NCBI RefSeq assembly: GCF_051379705.1
Contig: NZ_CP179868.1
Location: 806,001 to 870,000 of the forward strand
DNA from: Ekhidna sp051379705
GTDB lineage: Bacteria > Bacteroidota > Bacteroidia > Cytophagales > Cyclobacteriaceae
Direction: 5' to 3'
Length of the DNA stretch: 64,000 nucleotides
This document shows, piece after piece, positions 35,490 through 43,755 of this stretch. How positions within the stretch are numbered: position 1 is the first letter of the stretch; every line of letters starts with the position of its first letter. A program made the position numbers and the translations under genes. The notes under the pieces are model-generated. The model had not been told where the DNA came from, did not search any database, and saw only the letters and a list, made by a program, of their open reading frames with translations.

Positions 35490-36353
35490 ATGAGAAGGAT
35501 ACGAATCGGAGGAGTACCTGAGCATTTCAATCTTCCCATACATCTTGCAGTCGAAAATGGTTGGTTCAGTGATTTGAATATTGAACTTCAATGGACTGAT
35601 TTTCCCGGCGGATCAGGGGACATGAAGGAAGCTTTGCGAAACAACGATGTAGATATGTGCATTTTGCTTACCGAGGGCATTGTCACTGATGCCATTAAAG
35701 GCAATCCATCCAAAATTGTAAGTGGTTTTGTGAAAACTTCTTTGACTTGGGGAATTCATACAAGTTTAAAATATGAAGATGATCACTTGCCGGTTTTTGA
35801 GAAAAAGATTGCTATTAGCCGTTATGGCTCGGGATCACACCTAATGCCCATCGTAAATGCGATGATGCAAGAGCAAACCATTCACAAAGATCAATTTGTT
35901 GAGGTTAAAGACATTAATGGCGGGATCGAGTCCCTAAACTCAAATGAAACGGAAGTGTTTTACTGGGAAAAATTTACGACTAAACCATATCTGGAGAAAG
36001 GTAAACTAAAGAAGATTGGCGAATTTATATCTCCTTGGCCATGCTTTATGATTGCTGCGACCAATGATATAATTGAGTCAGATCCTACGCTTGTCAGCCA
36101 AGTATTGAAGGTTATTCACAAAGCAAATCAGAGTTTCATGGAATTGGATGATGCGCCGAAGCTTGTGGCCAAAAGGTTCAATCTGGATATAAAGGATGCC
36201 GAAAGATGGTATCACGCCACCGAATGGTTTACCAATGGTTGGGTGAGCAATAAAATGTTGGAAGGTGTTCATTATTCGCTTAAGGAGGCCAAGATTGTAG
36301 ACCTTGATTCCTCAATAGAAGGTATTATTTGGAAGCGAAACGAACGAAAATAA
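35490..36353 (+). CDS. Orphan substrate-binding-like protein without signal peptide
   Basis: A 287-residue protein related to the NMT1/THI5/SsuA type II periplasmic binding proteins: IRIGGVPEHFNLPIHLAVENGWF at the start in two parts, FPGGSGDMKEAL, then a hinge and second lobe (IAISRYGSGSHLMPI). There is no signal peptide or lipobox: the mature domain begins at residue 3, so the protein should be cytoplasmic. No permease or ATPase gene is near. It could be a ligand-binding enzyme or sensor rather than a transporter part. Confidence 0.8.
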   Translation: MRRIRIGGVPEHFNLPIHLAVENGWFSDLNIELQWTDFPGGSGDMKEALRNNDVDMCILLTEGIVTDAIKGNPSKIVSGFVKTSLTWGIHTSLKYEDDHLPVFEKKIAISRYGSGSHLMPIVNAMMQEQTIHKDQFVEVKDINGGIESLNSNETEVFYWEKFTTKPYLEKGKLKKIGEFISPWPCFMIAATNDIIESDPTLVSQVLKVIHKANQSFMELDDAPKLVAKRFNLDIKDAERWYHATEWFTNGWVSNKMLEGVHYSLKEAKIVDLDSSIEGIIWKRNERK

Positions 36354-36383
36354 AAAGCCTCAATCAAATATTGAATGAGGCTT
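36351..36383 (-). terminator. Intrinsic terminator of the pentapeptide protein gene
   Basis: On the minus strand AAGCCTCA / TGAGGCTT with a 13-nt loop and five T. It lies just beyond the end of the convergent binding protein gene. Confidence 0.8.
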
Positions 36384-36425
36384 AGTAAAGTCACGAGTTG
36401 GTATTCGTGTATATATGAAGAGAGA

Positions 36426-37169
36426 TTAATTTCTCGAGTCTATTAAATAATTGGTGAAGCTGCGTCCGTTAATCTTGGTGTATTTAGCATCTATATCGTC
36501 TCTAACGTCCAGTCCTGCTATATCAAATTCTCCTCTAGCCTTCATGTACTTGATATTCCATGATTCTTCGAAAACAGCATTTTTAAAGCTTGCGCCTTCA
36601 TCAAATTGAGTGTATTTGAAGGTGGCATCATCGTCAAAATAAGTACTTGAAAAATCAGCTAGTTCATCAAACTCGGCATACTTAAAAGTGGTTTTTCTTT
36701 GAAATTTAGTGCCAGAAAAATCTGCCATTCCATCGAAATCAGAGTATTTAAACATTGCATTCCTTTTGAACTCACAATTTTTAAACACTACATCTTTATC
36801 AAAATCTGCTGTGAATGTATAGCCAGATGGATCATCATGTATATAAGCCAATACGTCATCTTCGAAAACACAGTTGATAAATGATATGCTTACATCGATG
36901 GATTCTTCCACTGTATTTCCTCCTCCGTTGTTCCACCATTTTGATTTTTTCGGAAGATCGGGCATTTTTTCTGCCATATAGGTAAAATCAAGTTCACCAA
37001 CAATTGTCACATCTTTATAAGAAATGCTTTTGCCTTCTCTCACATCTTCCATAATCTGCGAAGAAGAGACTGAAGTTTGTGCAAAAGCTCTCATGAAGAA
37101 AATACTGAAGAAAAGCAGCATTGCAATTCTAAGTTTTGTCGAGAGTGATTCTGAGATTTCCATGTTCAA
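36426..37169 (-). CDS. Secreted pentapeptide-repeat protein
   Basis: A 247-residue protein with a signal peptide (ending RAFAQ, about residue 30). From about residue 110 phenylalanines recur with alternating 5- and 6-residue spacing (FKYSDFDGMADFSGTKF, FKYAEFDELADFSSTYF), giving a 22-residue super-repeat, the pattern of the Pentapeptide_3 right-handed beta helix. The role is unknown; secreted members are thought to be structural or binding proteins. Its first 29 residues closely resemble a short minus-strand reading frame at 37593-37691. Confidence 0.82.
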   Translation of the reverse strand: MNMEISESLSTKLRIAMLLFFSIFFMRAFAQTSVSSSQIMEDVREGKSISYKDVTIVGELDFTYMAEKMPDLPKKSKWWNNGGGNTVEESIDVSISFINCVFEDDVLAYIHDDPSGYTFTADFDKDVVFKNCEFKRNAMFKYSDFDGMADFSGTKFQRKTTFKYAEFDELADFSSTYFDDDATFKYTQFDEGASFKNAVFEESWNIKYMKARGEFDIAGLDVRDDIDAKYTKINGRSFTNYLIDSRN

Positions 37170-37307
37170 TTTTAATAGGTGTCTGTATTATAGATGCACT
37201 ATCCACAAAAAAGTTGCATCACACTATAAATACTTATCAAATGGAGGATGGTTACAGCCAAATGGAGATCGGCAAAAAATGAAGCTTGAATGGTTTGCTT
37301 AAAAATC

Positions 37308-37332
37308 CAAAAGGCGAGGGTTACTCGCCTTT
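37308..37332 (-). terminator. Weak minus-strand hairpin
   Basis: AAAGGCGAG / CTCGCCTTT with a 5-nt loop and a short T run on the minus strand. The stretch 37170-37491 around it holds no convincing gene. Confidence 0.35.
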
Positions 37333-37491
37333 GGGTTGGTGTGGCCTAAATAGTGCATGACTATCAGGTCCAATCTAACCTCCTTATGGACTTAGTAGGA
37401 TTACTAAACCCATAATTAAGTTACTTATTTATATGATGAATTCAAAGTAATAAACTCACTAATTGAAATTGACTTTGAAAATTAAAGTCAT

Positions 37492-37520
37492 AAAAAAATC
37501 CCCACCTGAGGCAGGGATTT
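37492..37520 (-). terminator. Intrinsic terminator, minus strand
   Basis: AATCCC / GGGATT stem on the minus strand with seven T. It is 73 nt downstream of the short leader-like frame at 37593-37691 and would end a transcript of it. Confidence 0.6.
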
Positions 37521-37592
37521 AGTGGTAAGTATGAAGAGGATTTTTGACACAGTGACCGAAAAAGGCCCTGGTTTATATTTTGGTTTAAATCC

Positions 37593-37691
37593 TTATAGAG
37601 TGAAGTCAGCGTATGCGCGTAACACAAAGATGCCAATCAGTATTAGCATCCCTACTCGGATTTTTATTGAAGACGATTTAGATAGTTCCAT
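37593..37691 (-). pseudogene. Truncated paralogue of the pentapeptide protein leader (32 codons)
   Basis: ATG at 37691 to TAA at 37593 encodes a signal-peptide-like product beginning MELSKSSSIKIRVGML and ending LRAYADFTL. It aligns without gaps to the first 29 residues of the neighbouring pentapeptide protein (MEISESLSTKLRIAML and MRAFAQ): about half identical and most of the rest conservative. The frame stops just after the predicted cleavage site and no repeat region follows. It is either the remnant of a duplicated gene or a true small secreted peptide. A terminator lies downstream on the same strand. Confidence 0.45.
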
Positions 37692-37878
37692 GGCGGTGGA
37701 TTATTCGTTTTTGAGTGATAACAATACAAAGATGATTAGGGCATACGGAAAGTTTCAGCATTGGTTTAATTATTTATAAATTCTTAACAATTCAATCATC
37801 ACCATATAATCTATTGGTGTATTTCATAATCAATTGGTAATCGAAATATAATTCTGAAAATATTTCGTCATAAAAATG

Positions 37879-37906
37879 AAAAAGCCCCGCCAATTTTGAC
37901 GGGGCT
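37879..37906 (-). terminator. Intrinsic terminator, minus strand, with no obvious gene
   Basis: AGCCCCG / CGGGGCT stem with a 10-nt loop and five T on the minus strand. No minus-strand gene starts between it and the AddB-like gene end at 38867; it could stop read-through antisense to the lipoprotein gene. Confidence 0.65.
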
Positions 37907-37956
37907 AACCACTCTACTAACTAGACTACCTAATTCACCTAAACCATTTTTTAACA

Positions 37957-38100
37957 ATGACTACAGATCAAGAAGAATGCCAGCAATTATTAAAAAATGT
38001 TAAAAGCAAATCCAACTGCATATCATTTGATCAAATCGTCAGGGTTATGTATCAAAAGGTTGTTTTCAGAATTATTCACAACAAACTCTACTTGCAATGA
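37957..38100 (+). CDS. Possible 47-residue protein coupled to the lipoprotein gene
   Basis: ATG 37957 to TGA 38100 encodes a 47-residue product (MTTDQEECQQLLKNVKSKSN, later IVRVMYQKVVFRIIHNKLYLQ). Its stop overlaps the ATG of the next gene as ATGA, an arrangement that usually marks translational coupling, which is the main support. No signal peptide and no recognised family. It could also be a chance frame. Confidence 0.35.
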   Translation: MTTDQEECQQLLKNVKSKSNCISFDQIVRVMYQKVVFRIIHNKLYLQ

Positions 38101-38864
38101 ATTCTTCATCTAAACTTCACTTTCTATTTCTGTTATTCTCTCTTTTTTTGCTGTCATGTGACACAGAGAGTGAACCACTCTTTGAAGTAAGCGGGCAGGT
38201 AGAGCTTTGGGACGAGTTTGCAGATCCTCTGGAAGATTTTAGCGAGGTTAAGATAACTTTTACCCTCACGGATCAGGATATCATAGCATTTTCGGATAGC
38301 GAAGGTCATTTCGCTGCTGCGATTTCTTCATGGGAAGATGTAATCAGTGTCACTTACGAAAAGGAAGGCTTTGCTACTCAGCGATTGATATCAAACCCTA
38401 GTGATGCCGTCAAATTTAAGGTTTCATTGATCGCATTATCTACTCTTGAGGTGTCCAATCTCACCGCTGAATCCTTATTTTCAGATTCTCCAATATTCAA
38501 ATTTAGCTTTGACGTTGAAAACTATTTTTCTGAAACAAAACCAGAAGACAAAAGATATTTCGATCTCCATGTCTATCATATAAATGGACAACCAATAAAT
38601 ACATCTAGATTTTTCGGATTTCAAAGAGAAATCGATTTAACTAATGATATGGAAATAGAGATATTAAGTTCAACTAAAGCCAGGCTTAGCTACAACTTTT
38701 TCAGAGTTTGGTTTCTTGAAGACCTCAGTCCGAATACCCAGGTTGAATTTCGAATTTATGGTGCTACCGGATCTGAAAATTATAAATTCTATGAATTTGA
38801 ATCCGCGGAGACTGACAATAGCCTAAATGAGAATTTTGGGTCTACTATCGTAAGCATAAAATAG
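38097..38864 (+). CDS. Lipoprotein with carboxypeptidase-regulatory-like domain
   Basis: A 255-residue lipoprotein (FLLSC, Cys21 in SLFLLSCDTESE). Residues 30-115 look like a beta-sandwich of the carboxypeptidase-regulatory type (VSGQVELWDEFADPLEDFSE, DSEGHFAAAIS, VTYEKEGFATQRL). The second half is a beta-rich region I do not recognise. Probably surface or periplasmic. It ends 2 nt from the convergent AddB-like gene with no terminator between. Confidence 0.72.
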   Translation: MNSSSKLHFLFLLFSLFLLSCDTESEPLFEVSGQVELWDEFADPLEDFSEVKITFTLTDQDIIAFSDSEGHFAAAISSWEDVISVTYEKEGFATQRLISNPSDAVKFKVSLIALSTLEVSNLTAESLFSDSPIFKFSFDVENYFSETKPEDKRYFDLHVYHINGQPINTSRFFGFQREIDLTNDMEIEILSSTKARLSYNFFRVWFLEDLSPNTQVEFRIYGATGSENYKFYEFESAETDNSLNENFGSTIVSIK

Positions 38865-38866
38865 CT

Positions 38867-41731
38867 TTACCTCTCGCAAATTCCTCTAAAGTCACAGAAG
38901 GCGCACTTCTTCAAGTCTTCGGTTTGACTAAATGGTTCTTCCGAGCTAAAAATTTCTTCGAGAAGCTCTTTCATTTTTTGCTCGAAAGCCGGTAAATAAG
39001 CTCGGGCATCTGCTATGGGATTACCATTGGTTTTCAATCGATGGTCAAAATCTGATTGAAACAGTTGTTTTATATTGATCAAACCAGGAACTACAGCATT
39101 ATCCTGACCATACTTTGCGGCGTACAACCAGGCGTAGAAGAATGTCTGATATCCTGCCTTTCTTCCTGCCTGATATTTGTAAAATACATCCGGATTGAAG
39201 ATGTTATCAAACTGTCCTATCTCTGTTTCATCCCTCCCGGTTTTATAGTCCAGTACACGAGTCAATCCATCTTTTCTATCTACTCGATCTATATCTGCTC
39301 CAAGCTTCACTTTGATATTCCTTTCATTGGGTTGGATCTCAAAAAAACGCTCATACTTATCTTCAGCCTCCAGGCTCACAATCTCGAAAGGAACATATTG
39401 CTTGTCTTTCTCGATTACCTGCTTCACAAATTTTCGGATAATCTCCGCCATCACCACATTTCGATCTTTGAACTCAAAACGCTTCTTCCCCTTCATGCCA
39501 AATTCTTCTTTGAAGGCTTTCTCCATGGCTCCATCAATGGAGCTCTCCATTCGGAAAAAATCGTTTTCGTCGATTATTCGTGATCCTTTTTCCCTCATGG
39601 TATCCTGATAGAGGTACTCCAGCGTTCGATGCAAGGCATTTCCAAAATGTCGTGCATTGAGGTCATCGCTCATCTCATCTCCCGAGAAAAGTCTCAGCAC
39701 ATATCTGAAGTAGAATTTTAAGCGACAATCCAGGTATATATTCAAAGCGGATGCTGATAAGCGACGTTGATCCATCTCAGGTACAGCATCTGTATATATC
39801 GATAGGTTATTCAAAACCTCCTCTGTGGTTTCTATCGCAATCGGCTTGATCTCCGTAACCTGAATTGAATTACTGAGTTTCTTCCGTGCTACGTTCAGAC
39901 CACTTTCTAATTCAATTTGTCGGATAAACCGGCTTACCTCGCCGCTGAGTCCAAAGTCTGCAAACATGTTATAGTAGAAGAACAGCTTATTGGTATGCTG
40001 AAATAGCCTATAAAACAAATAAGCATAGATCGCATCTTGCGTTTCAAATGTGGGCAGCTCGAATGCTTTCCGAATCCGATATGGAATAAATGAGCCTGCT
40101 CGTTGGGATGCCGGGAAGATGTCCTCATTCATATTGAGCATCAATACATGCTTGAAATCGAGGTTACGTGTTTCTAAAACTCCCATCACCTGCAAACCTT
40201 CTACCGGCTCTCCTGTAAATGGGATCTTTACCGATCGAGTCGCTTTCCTAAATAAGCCCTTAAATGTTTTGGTATCGATTACCGCAGTTTGCTTTTCAAG
40301 GATCTCATTCAATCTTGACAAAAGCTGCTGGAAGTGATACAGGTATTCCCTCTCCAAACCAAATCGTTCAACTACCTGGTCACCTAAGACGGCAATAATT
40401 TCCTCTAAATACTGAGCCAAACTCCATTGCTCCCCTACCTGTCTGAAGATGGTGTTTAGCACTGTCGACTGAACACCCTGAATCTCTTGCTGAAAGACCC
40501 GAATCTGATTTTTCTTTTTGATCTCATTGATCAGCTTATCCAACGGATTTTTGTCTTCCTTATACAAATACGGATGACTCAAGATGTCTATTACCGGCTT
40601 ATGGTAAAATGATAACCCATTTTCCGGAGAAAGGCTGGCATGCTCCTGAAGCTCAAGTGCGGCTTCCAACAAACCGAACAGCGGTGTATCCTTCAATGGA
40701 TAACCCATGGTTACGTTCAGTTTATCAACACGCTCGGGTATGGCATTCAGGATTGGGAAAAGCATGTAGTCCTGTGGGAGCACAATGACTATCTCCTCTT
40801 TTTTTGCGCCAGCATCCATGAGTCGCTCGATTTCCTCACCGATCAATTTTGCCTGCCCTACTTCCAATGAAACTCCGGTCACTACAACATCCTTAGGTTG
40901 CGTGATTCGCTTAGGCACAGGTTTTGGAAAGCTCGCACCCAGAATTGGGTCCTTTGCATATTTGCGCAAGAAATCTCCTGCCTCCTGATTGGTATCTTCC
41001 AAATAATAACTATCAATGTCCCACAAAACCTCCGCATGGTAATTAGAGATAAAATGCTTGATGAGGACTTCTTCCGCAGGAGTCAATGCATTGAACCCTG
41101 CAAAGATTAAAGGCTTTTCATCTCGCTTGATCTGATCCAGATTATCTACCAACTCACGATAGACATGAGAAGTGTAACCAATTCCCTGCTCTTTGATGCG
41201 TTCCTTGAAAGTGCTGTAAACTGGCATGAGAATCTTCCAGGTCTCCACAAACTGTTCTTGAGTTTTGGTGGCTGTGGGTAAGAACTCCTGCCAAAATTTC
41301 TTAATGATCTTCTCCTGCTCTTCATCCAGAAAATAAAAATCCTCTGCGAGCTGACGATCGTCTTTTACATAAGTAAATAGCTGCTCCGGATTGACGAGAT
41401 AATGATCCACCTCCTCAAAATCCCGCAATAGCATCTCTCCCCAAAAGTAGAATGACTCAAACCCTTCGGTCTGACCCTGGTGTGTTTTAAAAGACTCGAA
41501 AAGCTCAAATATGAGTGTGAGTGGGTCCGTTTTCTTGATTGGCGAAAAGCTAAAAAGGAAATCTTCCAGACTGAGAGTAGCTGGCGACCAGACCGGCTTG
41601 TCGACTTTTTTCGATAAGTGTTTTTTCAGGAAAAGACCCGCTCTTCGGTTGGGAAAAACCACCGTGCAATCCCCTAAATGATCGCCATGTTTTGCAAGTA
41701 AATGATCTGCTACTTCAGAGAGAAAGGCCAT
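38867..41731 (-). CDS. AddB-like PD-(D/E)XK nuclease / inactive helicase
   Basis: A 954-residue protein. The N-terminal three quarters resemble an inactivated UvrD-type helicase (no full Walker A), as in AddB. The C-terminal nuclease shows GADIDRVDR and VLDYKTG (Asp828, Lys830). Four cysteines, Cys669 in YLDCRLKF and Cys943, Cys946, Cys952 in KKCAFCDFRGICER, match the iron-sulfur staple of AddB nucleases. With the AddA-like helicase it should process double-strand breaks for RecA loading. The partner gene lies 2 kb upstream on the same strand, separated by an S41 gene and repeats. Confidence 0.9.
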   Translation of the reverse strand: MAFLSEVADHLLAKHGDHLGDCTVVFPNRRAGLFLKKHLSKKVDKPVWSPATLSLEDFLFSFSPIKKTDPLTLIFELFESFKTHQGQTEGFESFYFWGEMLLRDFEEVDHYLVNPEQLFTYVKDDRQLAEDFYFLDEEQEKIIKKFWQEFLPTATKTQEQFVETWKILMPVYSTFKERIKEQGIGYTSHVYRELVDNLDQIKRDEKPLIFAGFNALTPAEEVLIKHFISNYHAEVLWDIDSYYLEDTNQEAGDFLRKYAKDPILGASFPKPVPKRITQPKDVVVTGVSLEVGQAKLIGEEIERLMDAGAKKEEIVIVLPQDYMLFPILNAIPERVDKLNVTMGYPLKDTPLFGLLEAALELQEHASLSPENGLSFYHKPVIDILSHPYLYKEDKNPLDKLINEIKKKNQIRVFQQEIQGVQSTVLNTIFRQVGEQWSLAQYLEEIIAVLGDQVVERFGLEREYLYHFQQLLSRLNEILEKQTAVIDTKTFKGLFRKATRSVKIPFTGEPVEGLQVMGVLETRNLDFKHVLMLNMNEDIFPASQRAGSFIPYRIRKAFELPTFETQDAIYAYLFYRLFQHTNKLFFYYNMFADFGLSGEVSRFIRQIELESGLNVARKKLSNSIQVTEIKPIAIETTEEVLNNLSIYTDAVPEMDQRRLSASALNIYLDCRLKFYFRYVLRLFSGDEMSDDLNARHFGNALHRTLEYLYQDTMREKGSRIIDENDFFRMESSIDGAMEKAFKEEFGMKGKKRFEFKDRNVVMAEIIRKFVKQVIEKDKQYVPFEIVSLEAEDKYERFFEIQPNERNIKVKLGADIDRVDRKDGLTRVLDYKTGRDETEIGQFDNIFNPDVFYKYQAGRKAGYQTFFYAWLYAAKYGQDNAVVPGLINIKQLFQSDFDHRLKTNGNPIADARAYLPAFEQKMKELLEEIFSSEEPFSQTEDLKKCAFCDFRGICER

Positions 41732-41775
41732 GTGGCAACATTCTACAATTGCATGTTAAAAAGCAAGCATCACAC

Positions 41776-42786
41776 TCAATCTTGCAGCAGTTCCATTGCT
41801 TTTAATATCACTTGGTCTTTGGTGGTGTCTGTGCTCTCAACAAATACATCTGGTGGAATGCCTTTACCCTCATAAAGAACCATATCGCGCGAGTACGTTC
41901 GCTTATTGGAATAGTTGATCCGCCATCCGTTTTTTAGTCGATCAGATGCTACATGCGACATAGCTCCCATCGTTCGCGTACCGGCAATGGTCACATTGGA
42001 TCTGCCCTTCAGAGAAAGGGTAAATACATCGCTGGCACTGGCGGTGAAATCGCTGGTCAATAGTATGGTGGGCTTCAAATATTGAAACGGACCCTCCGGC
42101 TTCACCTTCCAGCTTCTTAATGACGTATATTGATCAGTTCCCGCAATTCGAGTCTCCTTATAATGAGAGATATAAGATTCATCCACCAGACGCCCGGCAA
42201 TCCGGTGCAAGGTTTCGTCATTGCCACCGGGATTTAATCGGATATCCAGGATCATTCCTTCCTTATCCCTGGCAAGTTCCAATGCTTTGGCAAAACCTCG
42301 ATAGGTTCCTGCCATTAGGTTTAGACGGATATATCCGAATCGCTCATTGGAGCTGTAAAAAACATGTTCATCTATTGGCGTTGGCTTGTTGAAGCCATTG
42401 GCCAGAAGTGTAGCATCAGAAACCTCCCAAAAGGCCTCTTTGCTTTCGAACGCTGCAAGTATCGCTGGGGTGTTAGAAAGCGTATAGCTATTGCACCTTT
42501 CATCAGCTTCGGTATCGATCAGTGAAGTATGACCATCATTCAGCTCTGAGATCATGCGACAGCACAGGTCGAACAATTCCTGATCTGTGTCAATATCGCT
42601 CAGCTGAGGTTCGTATTTTGCTTTTACTGCCTGCCAATCTATATCGCGAGCCTCAAATAAGGAATAGCGCTCGTCCAGCAAAGTCCACAATTCATTAAAC
42701 GTCTCTTGGTTAGCATCGGGCTGCTGGGCGCAGGACAGCATCGGAACAAAGACCAACAGGATTGTAACCTTCCAAAGTTTTAGCAT
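41776..42786 (-). CDS. S41 family peptidase, lipoprotein
   Basis: From ATG 42786 the product is 336 residues with a lipobox (MLSC, acylated Cys in PMLSCAQQ); an ATG at 42807 would add seven residues. The S41 tail-specific protease domain has NDGHTSL, MILDIRLNPGGND and the nucleophile region DFTASASDVFTLSLKG. No clear PDZ domain is seen, as in IRBP-like members. It acts in the periplasm on protein C-termini or peptides. It sits between the AddA- and AddB-like genes, 44 nt upstream of the latter. Confidence 0.85.
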   Translation of the reverse strand: MLKLWKVTILLVFVPMLSCAQQPDANQETFNELWTLLDERYSLFEARDIDWQAVKAKYEPQLSDIDTDQELFDLCCRMISELNDGHTSLIDTEADERCNSYTLSNTPAILAAFESKEAFWEVSDATLLANGFNKPTPIDEHVFYSSNERFGYIRLNLMAGTYRGFAKALELARDKEGMILDIRLNPGGNDETLHRIAGRLVDESYISHYKETRIAGTDQYTSLRSWKVKPEGPFQYLKPTILLTSDFTASASDVFTLSLKGRSNVTIAGTRTMGAMSHVASDRLKNGWRINYSNKRTYSRDMVLYEGKGIPPDVFVESTDTTKDQVILKAMELLQD

Positions 42787-42896
42787 AGCAGTTGTTTGAT
42801 TGAGCATGGTACTAATCTACGTGCATGGGTGCTCTTGGGTGTCACCGTTCATGGAATCGACAGCCCTTGTCAGGGTGGAAGTTGCTCTCTCATAGT

Positions 42897-43213
42897 GCGG
42901 AAGTTGCTTCCGTGCGGGAAGAAATAATCATCATCGGTCCAGCCAGGGCGAGCAAGGCGAAGCGAGCTTAATATCCTTGTCCTCATCGCGAACGCAGTGA
43001 AGCGATCTCAACCTTATTCAGTACTACCACGAATGAGATTGCTTCGTCATGCTTCCTCGCTATGACGGTGAAAAAATGAGATTGCGTCGGCTCGTACCCC
43101 ACCTCGCAATGACGGTTACAACGCATGTTACATCCCTAGATGGAAGATGCCGTGTCAAGCACGGTATGACAAGTGGCGAGATTCCGGCATTCGTCCCTCA
43201 GCCGGAATGACGG
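42897..43213. repeat. Composite palindromic repeat block, copy A
   Basis: About 315 bp, repeated in diverged form at 43462-43730. It contains the palindrome CGGAAG-TTG-CTTCCG (42898-42912), a long imperfect inverted repeat of the GTCATCGCGA...AAGCGATCTC / GAGATTGCTTC...CGCTATGAC kind (42982-43066), a further right arm (43076-43115), and ATTCCGGC / GCCGGAAT (about 43170-43208). Similar palindromes are scattered in many bacterial genomes (general knowledge). The block is non-coding and occupies most of a 969-nt gap. Confidence 0.85.
42982..43066. repeat. Long imperfect inverted repeat (hairpin-forming), copy 1
   Basis: Left arm begins CTCATCGCGAACGCAGTG; right arm ends CTTCCTCGCTATGAC. Arms are about 28-33 nt with a loop of about 24 nt. 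The counterpart at 43546-43631 differs at only a few positions. Confidence 0.8.
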
Positions 43214-43218
43214 AGTGT

Positions 43219-43454
43219 CTTCCGGAGGTGTCAGAGAGTCTTCCGAAGGTGACAGAGAGCCTTCCGAAGGTGACAGAGAGTCTTCCGGAGGTGTGAGAGA
43301 GTCTTCCTGAGGTGACAGAGAGTCTTCCGGAGGTGTCAGAGAGTCTTCCGAAGGTGACGGAGAGTCTTCCGGAGGTGTCAGAGAGTCTTCCGGAGGTGAC
43401 AGAGAGTCTTCCGGAGGTGACAGAGAGCCTTCCGAAGGTGACAGAGAGTCTTCC
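43219..43454. repeat. 21-bp tandem repeat (minisatellite), about 11-12 units
   Basis: The unit is CTTCCGGAGGTGACAGAGAGT with variants (CCGAAG for CCGGAG, GTGTC for GTGAC). Twelve CTTCC starts are spaced exactly 21 bp from 43219 to 43450. The period is a multiple of three, so both strands stay open and give LPEVTES- and PPEDSLS-type frames that are not genes. It is flanked by CTAGATGGAAGA (43134-43145) and its inverse TCTTCCATCTAG (43449-43460). Confidence 0.95.
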
Positions 43455-43461
43455 ATCTAGC

Positions 43462-43730
43462 GCGGAAGTTACTTACGTGTCAGATCAGCAATCATCATTG
43501 GTACCGTCATCGCGAGCAAGTCGAAGCAATCTCAATATCCTTTGTCGTCATCGCGAACGCAGTGAAGCGATCTCAACCTTATTCAGTACTATCACGAATG
43601 AGATTGCTTCGTCATGCTTCCTCGCAATGACGGTTGCAACGCATGTTTACGTCCCTAGATGGAAGATGCCATGTCAAGCACGGCATGATAAGTGGAAGAT
43701 TCCGGCATTCGTCCCTCAACCGGAATAACG
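43462..43730. repeat. Composite palindromic repeat block, copy B
   Basis: About 270 bp in the same orientation and order as copy A. It carries an extra left arm (GTCATCGCGAGCAAG..., 43506-43535) and the long inverted repeat at 43546-43631, then the CTAGATGGAAGATGCC segment and the CCGGCATTCGTCCCTCAACCGG palindrome. It ends 26 nt before the end of the AddA-like gene. Confidence 0.85.
43546..43631. repeat. Long imperfect inverted repeat (hairpin-forming), copy 2
   Basis: Left arm GTCATCGCGAACGCAGTGAA..., right arm ...GCTTCCTCGCAATGAC. Closer to a perfect palindrome than copy 1 at the tip ends (GTCAT / ATGAC). Confidence 0.8.
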
Positions 43731-43755
43731 AACAAAATGCCGGTATGAAAAAAGG

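Noticed and set aside
37531..37779. Plus-strand frame of 82 codons (MKRIFDTVTEKGPGLYF...)
   Set aside because: It is antisense to the minus-strand leader frame that has a clear paralogue next door and is followed by a minus-strand terminator; no promoter or family seen for the plus frame.
39056..39583. Plus-strand frame of 175 codons inside the AddB-like gene
   Set aside because: Antisense to conserved nuclease motifs; cysteine/serine-rich composition typical of a shadow frame.
43219..43454. CRISPR array
   Set aside because: The repeats are directly contiguous with no spacers and no cas genes are present.
43136..43456. Minus-strand frame of 106 codons with PPEDSLS repeats
   Set aside because: It is produced by the 21-bp tandem array, whose period keeps frames open on both strands; composition and position in a palindromic repeat cluster argue against a gene.
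43312..43728. Plus-strand frame of 138 codons with LPEVTES repeats
   Set aside because: It starts in the tandem array and runs through repeat copy B, which is non-coding in copy A; no signal or domain.
42808..43755. Insertion sequence or integron in the repeat-rich gap
   Set aside because: No transposase or integrase frame, no terminal repeats with target duplication; the content is palindromic and tandem repeats only.
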